Position numbers and translations under genes: made by a program. Positions 1 to 8,193 of a DNA stretch of 64,000 nt are shown here, one piece after another. Position 1 is the stretch's first letter. The number at the start of each line of letters is the position of its first letter. The notes under the pieces were generated by a model. The model was not told where the DNA came from. It saw nothing but the letters and a program-made list of their open reading frames with translations, and ran no database searches. The stretch is from an uncultured bacterium (GTDB lineage: Bacteria > Pseudomonadota > Gammaproteobacteria > Burkholderiales > Burkholderiaceae_E), in contig CAIVPX010000171.1 of the NCBI GenBank assembly GCA_903907905.1, positions 41,381-105,380 on the forward strand. Direction: 5' to 3'.

Positions 1-479
1 CTGGCCCGGCTACGCAGACCCGCCAGGTCCGAGCCCCCCGAGGGCTCAGAAAAGAGCTGGCACCAGACGGCCTCGCCCGACACGATCGGTCGCAGGTGCT
101 GCAACTGCTGCGCCGCGCTGCCGTGGGCCATCAGCGTGGGACCCGCCATGCCCAGACCAATCACGAAAAGATTGGCCAGTTGCGCGTAGGGTCCTTCCTC
201 CTGCTGCCAGATCACGCGCTCGATGGCCGAAGCGCCGCGCCCGCGGAACTCCCTGGGCCAGTGGAGGCAGGCCCAGCCGTGGGCTGCCTTCAGGGCCTGC
301 CAGGCCTTGCTGATGGCGATCGGGTCATGGCCGTCGATTTCAGGCGGGTGAACGCTGGAGGTGGTGCGGGCCGCCGCCTCGATGAGACCGGCGAGCAAGT
401 GCCTCGGCGCGTACGTCTCGAGCCAGGCGCGCGCTTCGGCCCGGAAGGCGGCTTGCTCGGGCGTGTCGTCAAAGTTCAT
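1..479 (-). CDS. acyl-CoA dehydrogenase, N-terminal part (runs off the window)
   Basis: Not in the ORF track because the frame is open through base 1. Translating from the ATG at 479 gives MNFDDTPEQAAFRAEARAWL, then a typical acyl-CoA dehydrogenase N-terminal helical domain, and FSEPSGGSDLAGL, the start of the beta domain that binds FAD and substrate. The family oxidises acyl-CoA thioesters to enoyl-CoA and passes electrons to ETF. The start overlaps the stop of the upstream acyl-CoA dehydrogenase in an ATGA (476-479), so the two are probably translated together and may form a heteromer, as known for paired dehydrogenases of this kind. The catalytic base lies outside the window, so activity cannot be judged. 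Confidence 0.85.
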   Translation of the reverse strand, partial: MNFDDTPEQAAFRAEARAWLETYAPRHLLAGLIEAAARTTSSVHPPEIDGHDPIAISKAWQALKAAHGWACLHWPREFRGRGASAIERVIWQQEEGPYAQLANLFVIGLGMAGPTLMAHGSAAQQLQHLRPIVSGEAVWCQLFSEPSGGSDLAGLRSRA

Positions 480-1600
480 GACAGGCCTTGGGCACTTTGG
501 CGACGGCGCGCCAGCATGGCGTCGATGAGGCGGTCTTGCCACTGCGTCGTGCCGCCCAGGCACACTGCGTACAGGTGCGCGCGACGGTAATGCAGGTGGC
601 AATCGAGATCCCAGGCAAAGCCCGAACCGCCGTGCACCTGAATGCTCTCGCGTGCGCACAGCTGGTAGGCCTGGCTGGCGCTGATTCGCGCTGCGGCTGC
701 CGCTTCGGGCAGGGCGTCGGCATCGTGGGCCATGGCCCAGGCCGCGTAGTAGCTGTTTGACCGCGCCAGCACCAGTGCCACATACATGTCGACCAGCTTG
801 TGCTGAAGCGCCTGAAAGGAACCGATGGGTCGTCCGAAGGCAAAGCGTTCTCTGGCATAGGCACGCGCCATGTCGAGCGCCTTGGCGGCGCCGCCGATCT
901 GCTCGAAGGCCAGCAGAACCGCCGCGCGGTCGAGCGCCGATTCGGTGACCGCCCAGTCGCCTGCCGGCAGCGGCTCGGCTGCGACCGATTCGAACTGGAT
1001 CCGTGCCTGGCCCCGGCTCGGGTCGATGCTAGCCAGCGCTTCACGGCTGACACCGCTCGCATGCAGGTCGACCAGAAAGAGCCGGACGGCACCGGCGCTG
1101 TGTGCGGCGACCAGAGCCACATCAGCCACGTCGCCATCGAGCACGGCCAGCTTGCTGCCCGTCAGACGGCCGTTCGTGACCTGCGATGCGATTTGGTCGG
1201 GGGCGATCCGCCCGGGCGACTCCACCAGGGCGAGGCAGCCGATGCGCTCGCCCGAGGCAAGCCGCGGGAGCCATTGACTCTGTTGATCGGCGCTCGCCGC
1301 CCGGCCAAGGAGTTCGGCACACAGCCCGATGGACGACAGGAAGGGCACCGGCGCGAGGGCCGCGCCAAGTTCCTCGGCGATCACGCACAGCTCGAGGGGG
1401 CCTGCGCCGATGCCACCGTGCTCGGTCGAGATGGCCGCGCCGAGAAACCCGTCGTCGGCCAGTGCCGACCAGGTGTCGCGGGCGAAGGGCTCCTGACCAT
1501 CGAGGACCCGCCTGACCGCAGCGGGTGGGCAGCGTCGCGCGAGGAGCTTGCTCACGCCGTCCTTGATCTGCAACTGCTCGGAGGAGAAGTCGAAGTTCAT
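476..1600 (-). CDS. acyl-CoA dehydrogenase family protein
   Basis: 374 residues, the usual family length. It opens MNFDFSSEQLQIKDGVSKLL and has ERFAFGRPIGSFQALQHKLV, the conserved C-terminal-domain helix of acyl-CoA dehydrogenases, followed by VHGGSGFAWD, the flavin-contact motif (normally hGG.G). The middle beta domain is poorly conserved and the C-terminal catalytic glutamate region is not clear by eye, so this may be the less active partner of a heteromeric pair. It is the upstream gene of a minus-strand operon and overlaps the next dehydrogenase by 4 bases. The substrate is unknown; no CoA transferase or ligase lies directly beside it in the window. Confidence 0.88.
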   Translation of the reverse strand: MNFDFSSEQLQIKDGVSKLLARRCPPAAVRRVLDGQEPFARDTWSALADDGFLGAAISTEHGGIGAGPLELCVIAEELGAALAPVPFLSSIGLCAELLGRAASADQQSQWLPRLASGERIGCLALVESPGRIAPDQIASQVTNGRLTGSKLAVLDGDVADVALVAAHSAGAVRLFLVDLHASGVSREALASIDPSRGQARIQFESVAAEPLPAGDWAVTESALDRAAVLLAFEQIGGAAKALDMARAYARERFAFGRPIGSFQALQHKLVDMYVALVLARSNSYYAAWAMAHDADALPEAAAAARISASQAYQLCARESIQVHGGSGFAWDLDCHLHYRRAHLYAVCLGGTTQWQDRLIDAMLARRRQSAQGLS

Positions 1601-1764
1601 GCGAGCCGTTGGTAGGGGGCGCTCGCCTGACGGGAAAGCCGGTAGCAGGCGCGTACGTCAGATTATATCGACGCCCCGGTAGGCGTCTTGCTGCGGCGTG
1701 CCGTTATTCGTGCGCGTGCCCGCGTGGGCCGACCGAGCCCGGTGGGCGCCCTTGGCCAGGAATT

Positions 1765-1795
1765 TTGCAAGGTGGCGCGGGCCTCGGCTTATTAT
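1765..1795 (+). promoter_or_regulatory. candidate sigma-70 promoter for the lipoprotein receptor gene
   Basis: TTGCAA (4/6 to the -35 consensus) and TATTAT (5/6 to the -10) lie 19 bases apart, 37 bases before the start codon at 1832, in the divergent gap after the acyl-CoA dehydrogenase operon. The spacing is longer than ideal, so this is only a candidate. Confidence 0.3.
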
Positions 1796-1831
1796 CCGGC
1801 GAGGTACAAACAATCAAAAGGAGACGCGTCC

Positions 1832-2833
1832 ATGATGCCCAGAGTTTTTCTCGCCTGCTCGGCGCTGCTGCTAGGTGCCTGCGCGAGCACGCCGCCGCCG
1901 GTGGCACCGGCCAACGATCCGGCCACGCTCAAGGTCAATGTTTTTCGGGGCGCGAGCAATATCCCGATCTACATGGCCCAGGAAAAAGGCTACTTTGCGC
2001 GCCGTGGGCTCACGCTGGAGATGCAGTTCACGCCGAACTCGGATGCGCAGCGCCAGGGCCTGGCGGCAGGCCGCTTCGACATCGCCCATGCGGCCGTCGA
2101 CAACGCCGTGGCGATGATCGAGGTGGCCAAGGCCGATGCGGTCATCGTGTCGGGCGGCGAGGGCGGTATGAACGAGTTGCTGGTCCGCCCCGAAATCAAC
2201 CGGCCCGGCGACATTCGCGGGCGCTCCTATGTGGTGGATGCCCCCAACACCGCCTACGCCCTCATGGGGCGCAAGATCTTCAAGCAGGCGGGACTGGTCG
2301 TCGGGCAGGATTACAAGCTCGACCCCTTGGGCGGCTCCGAGGCGCGCACCAATGGCCTGAACGTGCCCGAGCGCGCGGCCACGCTGCTCAATCCGCCGTG
2401 GAACTTTCTCGCGCGCGACAAGGGGGCCAAGAGTCTGGGGCGCACGATCGATCTGTATGGCCCCTACCAGGCCACCGGCGCCTTCGTGATGCGGCCGTGG
2501 GCGGCCCGGAATGCGCCGGTGCTTGAACGCTATCTGGCGGCCTACATCGAAGGCTGCCGGGCCGCCCAGGACCCTGCCCAGCGCGAGACGGTCCTCAAGG
2601 TGCTGCAGCGTGAACTGAAGCTCTCGGAGCGGATTGCGGGGCTCACCTATGTGGAGCTGATGACCCCGGGCAGCGGCCTGTCGAAAGACTGCGCCTTTGA
2701 TATGAAGGGCTTTCAGAACGTGCTGGCCCTGCGCGCCGAGATCGAAGGCCAGTGGGGCGGGCAGGCGCCCGACCCTGGGAGGTTCATCGACCTGAGTTAT
2801 TACGAGCGCGCCCGCGGGCACGCCCGACCCTGA
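1832..2833 (+). CDS. NMT1/SsuA-like substrate-binding lipoprotein
   Basis: The ORF track starts at 1688, but the ATG at 1832 has a strong AAAAGGAGA ribosome site and begins a lipoprotein signal, MMPRVFLACSALLLGAC, with lipobox LGAC; this gives 333 residues. The mature part (IPIYMAQEKGYFARRGL, then GRFDIAHAAVDNAVAMIE) matches the NMT1/THI5 and SsuA class of periplasmic receptors that deliver organosulfonates, pyrimidines or aromatic acids to ABC importers. No permease or ATPase gene is next to it, so it is an orphan receptor, or it serves an importer encoded elsewhere. It is flanked by a divergent acyl-CoA dehydrogenase operon and a convergent Bug receptor, 4 bases from its stop. Confidence 0.82.
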   Translation: MMPRVFLACSALLLGACASTPPPVAPANDPATLKVNVFRGASNIPIYMAQEKGYFARRGLTLEMQFTPNSDAQRQGLAAGRFDIAHAAVDNAVAMIEVAKADAVIVSGGEGGMNELLVRPEINRPGDIRGRSYVVDAPNTAYALMGRKIFKQAGLVVGQDYKLDPLGGSEARTNGLNVPERAATLLNPPWNFLARDKGAKSLGRTIDLYGPYQATGAFVMRPWAARNAPVLERYLAAYIEGCRAAQDPAQRETVLKVLQRELKLSERIAGLTYVELMTPGSGLSKDCAFDMKGFQNVLALRAEIEGQWGGQAPDPGRFIDLSYYERARGHARP

Positions 2834-2837
2834 TGGT

Positions 2838-3866
2838 TTACTCGGCTCGCGCGCCCGACGCCTTGACCACCTGCGTCCACTTGCTGATCTCGGTGGCCTG
2901 ATAAGCCGCCAGTTCTTCGGGGGTGGACAACACGGCGTCGAGCCCGAGCGTTTTCAGGCGCTCCTGGACCTCGGGTAGGCGATAGACGCGCAGCACCTCC
3001 TGGTGCAGGCGCTCGACCACCGGTTTGGGCGTTCCCGCCGGGGCGAAGATGGCGAACCAGGTGGTGGCTTCGAAGCCCGGAATGGTTTCGGCCACCGTGG
3101 GCACATCGGGCGCGGCGGACGAGCGTTTGGCCGTGGTGACCGCGAGCGCGCGGATCTTACCCTCTCTGGCCATCGGCAGCGCCGAGGGCATGTTGTCGAA
3201 CATGAGCTGGATGCTGCCGCCGACCAGATCGGGAATGGCAAATTGCCGTCCCTTGTACGGGACGTGCGTCATCGAGGTACCGGTCATCGACTTGAAGAGC
3301 TCGCCCGAGACGTGCACCGAGGTGCCGACCCCCGGGGACCCGAAGGACAGCTTGTTGGGATTGGCCTTCATGTACGCAATCAGCTCGGCCACCGACTTCA
3401 CCGGCAGATCGTTGTTGACCACCAGCAGATTGGGCGCCGAGGCGACCAGCGACACCGGCACAAAGTCGCGCGTCGCGTCGTAGGGCATCTTCGCGTACAG
3501 CGCACCGTTGATCGCATGGGTACCCACGGTACCCATGACCAGGGTGTGCCCGTCGGGCGCTGACTTGGCGACGAAATCGGCGCCGATGTTGCCGCCTGCG
3601 CCCGGCCGGTTGTCAACGAACACCGGTTGTCCCATCTGCGCCTTTTCGCCGAACAGCCGAGCGAGGATGTCGGGCGCCCCGCCCGTCGGAAACGTGACCA
3701 CCATGCGTACCGTGCGCTGCGGATAGGCCTGGCCCCAGGCCGTGAGCGGCTGAGCGATGCCAAGCCCCGCGCAGAGCAGGCCGAGCAGTGCGCTCGCGGC
3801 GGTCTGCCGCTTGGACCGGGCGCGCAGGCCCGATGGGCTGCCGCGAGACAGGGTGATGTGTGACAT
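2838..3866 (-). CDS. Bug/TctC family periplasmic solute receptor
   Basis: The start is set at the ATG at 3866 (MSHITLSRGS), preceded by GAGGAGA; the track's TTG at 3944 lies inside the neighbouring kinase region. The 342-residue product has a signal peptide ending near QPLTAWGQA, then YPQRTVRMVVTFPTGGAPDI, the first ligand-loop block of Bug receptors, FVDNRPGAGGNIGADFVAKS, and a VPYKG motif that contributes to the second ligand-binding loop. Bug proteins bind carboxylated solutes such as tricarboxylates, dicarboxylates or aromatic acids. No TctA/TctB membrane genes are present, which is common for the expanded orphan Bug families of Burkholderiales. Confidence 0.9.
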   Translation of the reverse strand: MSHITLSRGSPSGLRARSKRQTAASALLGLLCAGLGIAQPLTAWGQAYPQRTVRMVVTFPTGGAPDILARLFGEKAQMGQPVFVDNRPGAGGNIGADFVAKSAPDGHTLVMGTVGTHAINGALYAKMPYDATRDFVPVSLVASAPNLLVVNNDLPVKSVAELIAYMKANPNKLSFGSPGVGTSVHVSGELFKSMTGTSMTHVPYKGRQFAIPDLVGGSIQLMFDNMPSALPMAREGKIRALAVTTAKRSSAAPDVPTVAETIPGFEATTWFAIFAPAGTPKPVVERLHQEVLRVYRLPEVQERLKTLGLDAVLSTPEELAAYQATEISKWTQVVKASGARAE

Positions 3867-3922
3867 GACGGAGTCTCCTCGTGGTGTTCGGGCTCCCCGG
3901 GTTTCCGGTGCCCTGAAGCATT

Positions 3923-6142
3923 CTAAATCGGAGACCCACCGCAACAGCCTCGGACGCGGGGCGGCCCGGTGCAGCAGTCGCCTGTCAGTTCCGGGGGGGC
4001 GGGCGGCAACAGCTCGGCGCAGCCGTCGCCGGGTCGTTCCGCGCGTTCAGGCGGCGAGAGGCGGGCTCGGACGGCGTGAGCGGGGGGGGGCCGCTGAAGC
4101 CATTTTTCGACTGTGGCGATCAGTTGCGCGTGCTGAACGGGCTTGCTGAGAAAGTCGTTCATCCCCGCTTCCATGCATCGGGCGCGGTCGTCCGCGAACG
4201 CGTTGGCCGTCATGGCCAGGATGGGCAGGCTCTGTGCGTCGCGGCGTTTTCGCATCAAACGGGTTGCGCTCAAGCCGTCCAGTCTGGGCATCTGCATGTC
4301 CATGAGGATGAGCGCGTAGTCGACCTGACAGCCCATTTCAACCGCTTCGATGCCGTCTCGGGCCGTGTCCACCACCCACCCCCGGTTGCCGAGCATCATG
4401 GCGACGATTTCGCGGCTGATCGGTTCGTCCTCAACCAACAGGATGCGGTGCGGGGCACCCGGAAGGGGCGCCTGGTCGATCTCCGCGGGCGCTTGCGCGA
4501 CGGGTGTGAGATCGAGGGCCTGCTGCACGGCAGGCGGTCTTCCGAGGCGCGCCGTGAACCAGAAGGTGCTGCCTGAACCTTCAATGCTGCGAACGCCGGC
4601 ATCGCCGCCCATCATCCGGGCAATCTGACGCGTGATCGTCAGGCCCAGGCCAGAGCCGCCGTGCTGGCGCGTGCTGCTGGGGTCGGCCTGCTCGAACGGG
4701 GTGAAGAGCCGGTCGAGCGTGTCCTGCGCAATACCTTCGCCGGTGTCGGTGACTTCGAAGCGCACGAGAATGGTTTGGGAGTCGGCATGCTCGGTGAACA
4801 CGCGCAGACCGATGCTTCCCCGTTGCGTGAACTTGACGGCGTTGCTCAGGTAGTTGATGAGCGCCTGCTTCAGGCGGATACGGTCGCCGATCAATTGGTC
4901 GGGGATGTTCGCGACGCTGGCCGAGAGGAACAGATGCTTGGCCCGCGCGCGGTCATGGAACATCGCCATCACGTTGCTGACCAGCTCATTGAGATTGAAC
5001 TCGCCCTCATTGAGCTCGAGCTTGCCCGCCTCGATCCGGCTGAGGTCGAGGACCGACTCGACCACTTCCAGCAGGTGCGTGCTCGCGTTCTCCAGTTTGT
5101 CGAGGTAAGTCGCCTGCTCGGCGGTGACGCCCAGATGCCGGATGAGCTGAGCGATGTGCGTGACCGTGTTCAAAGGCGTACGAATCTCGTGACTCATGTT
5201 CGCCAGGAAGGCGGTCTTGGCCTTGTTGGCCGATTGGGCCGCTCGCGTGGCCGCAGCCAGTTGCAGGGTACGCTGCCTTACCTGATGCTCCAGCCTCTGA
5301 CTCGATTGGCGCAGACGGATCTGGCTTTCCTTCTGGTCGGTGATTTCTCGACAACTTATGATCGAACCGATGACCGCGCCATCGGCGTCGCGGATCGGGG
5401 AAAAACTGTAGCTGCCAATCCAGCTTATCTTGAGGTCTCTCCGGTACAACTCGTATTCGATCGAGTTACCAGTTTCGCCCCGGAGCGACCGCAGGCGCGG
5501 CAAGTTGTCGGGGGCCTCGAGGGCGCCGCCAGGGCTGCGCATCTCCAGATACTGCTTGTAATTCCGGAGCATGTTTTCGCTTTCCAGACGATTGCGAAAA
5601 CGATGGAAGCGTATGTAGGCGTCGTTGTAGGTCAGGCGGCTGCCACTCAGATCCGAGATCATGACGCCGTCGGTCATGCTGGCCATCGCCGCATCGAGCC
5701 GCAGGCCGTCTGCCAGCGTGTCATGCCCGTTCGATTGCTCGGGCAAAATGTCGTGAACCCAGGTGATGAGGCAGTCTTCGCCGTTCAGCGTGACGATTGA
5801 TCGCGATACCGACACCCGGCCTCTGCGCCCGCCCGGCAGGGGAATGAAGACGGTGGAACTGCTGGCCCCGTCCTGTCGAACCATTGAGGACAGTGCCTGC
5901 GTCCGGGCGTCATCGCTTCGCCAGATTCCCAGCTCGATGCTTGTCCGGCCGATCAGTTGGTCGCGCGATTGGCCGCTCAGGCGGCAGAAGGCGGGGTTGA
6001 CCTCCACGATGCGCCCCCCAAGCAGGGTGGAAATCGTAGTGGGAATTAGGCTGTGCTCGAAGGCGAACGCAAAGGGGCTTGCGTCGGGCGAGGCGTCAAT
6101 GCGTGTGCCCGAAGCGACCGACTCGACGGGGGTGTCTTTCAC
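3923..6142 (-). CDS. hybrid sensor histidine kinase (PAS-PAS-HisKA-HATPase-REC)
   Basis: I place the start at the GTG at 6142: it forms a GTGA overlap with the response regulator stop and has a GGAG about 10 bases upstream; a GTG at 6166 is the alternative. About 739 residues. Two PAS-like domains (about 25-140 and 150-280) precede a coiled linker, the H-box ANMSHEIRTPLN (His about residue 318), an HATPase domain with DTGEGI and GSGLGLTI, and a receiver domain (ILLVEDEPISREIV, phospho-acceptor in LILMDMQMPRLDG). There is no transmembrane segment, so it is a cytosolic sensor. It has no Hpt domain of its own; a separate Hpt gene is nearby. The last 50 residues are Pro/Cys-rich after a run of nine C bases in the coding strand and may be a disordered tail. 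Confidence 0.9.
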   Translation of the reverse strand: MKDTPVESVASGTRIDASPDASPFAFAFEHSLIPTTISTLLGGRIVEVNPAFCRLSGQSRDQLIGRTSIELGIWRSDDARTQALSSMVRQDGASSSTVFIPLPGGRRGRVSVSRSIVTLNGEDCLITWVHDILPEQSNGHDTLADGLRLDAAMASMTDGVMISDLSGSRLTYNDAYIRFHRFRNRLESENMLRNYKQYLEMRSPGGALEAPDNLPRLRSLRGETGNSIEYELYRRDLKISWIGSYSFSPIRDADGAVIGSIISCREITDQKESQIRLRQSSQRLEHQVRQRTLQLAAATRAAQSANKAKTAFLANMSHEIRTPLNTVTHIAQLIRHLGVTAEQATYLDKLENASTHLLEVVESVLDLSRIEAGKLELNEGEFNLNELVSNVMAMFHDRARAKHLFLSASVANIPDQLIGDRIRLKQALINYLSNAVKFTQRGSIGLRVFTEHADSQTILVRFEVTDTGEGIAQDTLDRLFTPFEQADPSSTRQHGGSGLGLTITRQIARMMGGDAGVRSIEGSGSTFWFTARLGRPPAVQQALDLTPVAQAPAEIDQAPLPGAPHRILLVEDEPISREIVAMMLGNRGWVVDTARDGIEAVEMGCQVDYALILMDMQMPRLDGLSATRLMRKRRDAQSLPILAMTANAFADDRARCMEAGMNDFLSKPVQHAQLIATVEKWLQRPPPAHAVRARLSPPERAERPGDGCAELLPPAPPELTGDCCTGPPRVRGCCGGSPI

Positions 6143-6837
6143 TGCAATCGCTCCACCGGTCCGCACAGCATGTAGCCAGCACCGCGAATGGCCTCGATGC
6201 TGACCGCGACCTCTGCGACCTTCTTGCGCAGCCGTCCCACCATCATGTCGACCGAGCGGTCAGTGGCCATGCGCTCCCGGCTGTGTACCTCGTCCATGAT
6301 GCGATCGCGCGTGAGCACTTCGTTCGGGTGGGTCACGAGTAGCTGAAGAAAGTTGAATTCGGCGGTGGTGAGTTCAATCTCGCGCTCGCCCACCCGAAGG
6401 CGCCGCTGCCGCGCGTCGAAGGTGCCCTTGCCCAGCGACCAGCGCGGCATGTCCTCGTAGCGGGGCATGCGCAAGGCCTTGCGATCGAGCGCGATTTTCA
6501 GCCGCAGCAGCAATTCGCGCGGCTCGAAGGGCTTGACCACGTAATCGTAGGCGCCCACCTCGAGGCCGATGATGCGGTCGATGGGCTCGCCCAGCGAACT
6601 GAGCAAGATGACCGGAAAGGCGTCCACGACCCGCCACAGCCTGACCAGATCGAGCCCGGATTCGCTGCCCAGGGCCACATCGACGATGGCGGCGTGGGGC
6701 CGCTGTCGGGCTGCCAGACGTCGGGCTTCGTCGACATGGCTGGCGGTGATGCATACGTAACCCGCCTTGGTGAGCACATGCCGCAGCAGACTAACCATTA
6801 CGGGATCATCGTCAACAACCAGAACGTTTTGGGTCAT
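6139..6837 (-). CDS. OmpR-family response regulator
   Basis: The ATG at 6837 gives MTQNVLVVDDDPVMVSLL, a 232-residue protein; the track start at 6855 is a TTG inside the AT-rich promoter region. The receiver domain carries the acidic pair DD and the phospho-acceptor in AAIVDVALG (Asp about 53), with KPF for the conserved lysine. The C-terminal winged helix of the OmpR/PhoB type includes ELTTAEFNFLQLLV and VDMMVGRLRKKV. It is the first gene of a two-gene operon whose second gene is the hybrid kinase, so the two form a signalling pair. The overall layout resembles TorR-like regulators paired with multi-step phosphorelay kinases, but the signal and regulon are unknown. Confidence 0.92.
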   Translation of the reverse strand: MTQNVLVVDDDPVMVSLLRHVLTKAGYVCITASHVDEARRLAARQRPHAAIVDVALGSESGLDLVRLWRVVDAFPVILLSSLGEPIDRIIGLEVGAYDYVVKPFEPRELLLRLKIALDRKALRMPRYEDMPRWSLGKGTFDARQRRLRVGEREIELTTAEFNFLQLLVTHPNEVLTRDRIMDEVHSRERMATDRSVDMMVGRLRKKVAEVAVSIEAIRGAGYMLCGPVERLQ

Positions 6838-6841
6838 GGGG

Positions 6842-6920
6842 GTTAACAAAAACAAGGTATTAAATTAACTGTTTATTGTATAGTATTGATTGTTAATAAA
6901 TTTTTTTATTTTAATCAACC
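6842..6920. promoter_or_regulatory. AT-rich divergent promoter region
   Basis: About 80 bases, strikingly A/T-rich in an otherwise GC-rich window, between the response regulator (minus) and the Hpt gene (plus). It holds TATAGT (6879-6884, 5/6 to the -10 consensus on the plus strand) but no good -35 at standard spacing, which would suit activator-dependent transcription. No clear direct-repeat OmpR boxes could be assigned. Confidence 0.45.
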
Positions 6921-6923
6921 CGA

Positions 6924-7283
6924 ATGATTTCTGTCCTGGATCAAACCCGTCTTTTCGCTTTGACGCAGGCAATTGGTGCCCCGGTTGTGGCTCGCCTGGC
7001 CGCCGAAGTTGCCCACGATCTCGGTGATGAACTGGCCCGGCTGGGTGGCCTGCTGCGGGGCCGGCAATTCGACGATGCCCGCGCATTGGCCCACCGCCTG
7101 CGCGGGCGCGTCGCCAGTTTTGGTTGCCAGGCCTTGCGTCAGCATCTCGAGATGATCGAGCGCGCGCTTCGGCCCGGCTTGAGCCCGGCCTTTTCCGATC
7201 GGTCGGTGGATGCGCTCAGGGCGCTGGGCGCCAGAACCGCCCTCGAATTGTCACGCGCGGTGTCGAGGCTGATCCAAGACTGA
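6924..7283 (+). CDS. Hpt domain phosphotransfer protein
   Basis: 119 residues, the length of a free-standing histidine phosphotransfer domain. The helix carrying ALAHRLRGRVASFG matches the Hpt consensus HxLxGxxxxxG, with the phospho-acceptor at about His57. It would shuttle phosphate from the receiver domain of the hybrid kinase to the OmpR-type regulator, the step the kinase cannot perform because it lacks an Hpt domain. It is transcribed divergently from that operon across an AT-rich promoter region and converges on coxG. The start is the ATG at 6924; the ribosome site is weak. An uncharacterised four-helix protein is the alternative, but motif and context agree well. Confidence 0.75.
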   Translation: MISVLDQTRLFALTQAIGAPVVARLAAEVAHDLGDELARLGGLLRGRQFDDARALAHRLRGRVASFGCQALRQHLEMIERALRPGLSPAFSDRSVDALRALGARTALELSRAVSRLIQD

Positions 7284-7316
7284 TCGACGGTCGAGCGCGC
7301 AGCGCGCGCGCCGTGG

Positions 7317-8012
7317 CTACTTGCCCAGGACCCAGCCTGCGGCGAACGCGAGTGCGATCGCGGCCCACCACACCCACTGCGGTGTCGCCGTGCGGGCCTG
7401 GGAGGGCACGATCGGTCGTGTCGGGCTGTCCGCCTGCGCTGCAGGCACTATTGCAGCGGGCGCGGCTGAGGTGCCGGCCGCCGGGGCAACTACGGCAGGG
7501 GGCGCTGCGGCGGGGGCCTCGGCGACCTCGGCGAGCGCTGCGGGTTCGCCGGCGGCGGGCGTGGCCGGATAGCGCTCGGCCAGCGCGGCCTCGAAGCGCG
7601 TGAAGAAGTCTTCGGCGAGCGACTTGGCGACGCCGTCGATGAGGCGCTGGCCGATTTGCGCCAGCTTGCCCCCCACGGTTGACTTGACGGTGTAGCGCAG
7701 TTCGCAGCCCGCCTCGTTGGGCACGAGTTCAACCTTGGACTCGCCCTTGCCAAACCCCGCTGCACCGCCCTGGGCGTCAAAGCGCAACGCGTAGGAACTG
7801 GGGGCGACGATGTCAGCCAGCGTGACCTTGCCGTTGAAGCGCGCCGATACCGGGCCGATCTTGATGGCGACCACGATCGAGTACACCTGATCGCCGGAGA
7901 GCTCGAATTTTTCGCACCCGTTGATGCAGCCCTTGAGAATGTCGGGCGAGTTGAGTGCATCCCAGGCCTGTTGTTGGGTGACGGCGAGTTGCCGGCTTCC
8001 TTGCATGTCCAT
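7317..8012 (-). CDS. coxG: CoxG-like SRPBCC protein with C-terminal membrane anchor
   Basis: The start is the ATG at 8012 (MDMQGSRQLAVTQQQAWDAL), giving 231 residues; the track start at 8078 only adds non-homologous sequence. The first 150 residues are the CoxG/START-like fold (WDALNSPDILKGCINGCEKF), followed by an Ala/Pro-rich linker and one C-terminal membrane helix, WVWWAAIALAFAAGWVLGK. In carboxydotrophs CoxG anchors the molybdenum enzyme CO dehydrogenase to the membrane; related proteins accompany other molybdenum hydroxylases. Here it sits at the edge of the locus that encodes the L, S and M subunits of such an enzyme and is divergent from the FAD monooxygenase operon. A role in tethering or maturing that hydroxylase is inferred. 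Confidence 0.87.
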   Translation of the reverse strand: MDMQGSRQLAVTQQQAWDALNSPDILKGCINGCEKFELSGDQVYSIVVAIKIGPVSARFNGKVTLADIVAPSSYALRFDAQGGAAGFGKGESKVELVPNEAGCELRYTVKSTVGGKLAQIGQRLIDGVAKSLAEDFFTRFEAALAERYPATPAAGEPAALAEVAEAPAAAPPAVVAPAAGTSAAPAAIVPAAQADSPTRPIVPSQARTATPQWVWWAAIALAFAAGWVLGK

Positions 8013-8193
8013 CGCGATATGTCCGGTTCGTTTGAGGCAGTCGGGGATTTTAGGGGAGACCTGCCTGGAGGGCTCCAATGGCCGACGGAGCTTGCCGGCA
8101 GATCGGTTATCGTCTCACGGTTTGGCGTCCGGCCTCGGGGCTGGGCCTATTTCGATCAAGGGTCTCTTGATTGCTTCGTCGACGGGTTGAACC

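Noticed and set aside
4661-5800. 379-residue plus-strand ORF
   Set aside because: Antisense shadow of the hybrid histidine kinase.
7284-7316. GC-rich repeat GCGCGCAGCGCGCGCGC between hpt and coxG as a terminator
   Set aside because: Simple GC alternation without a clear single stem or T-run; not distinguishable from base composition.
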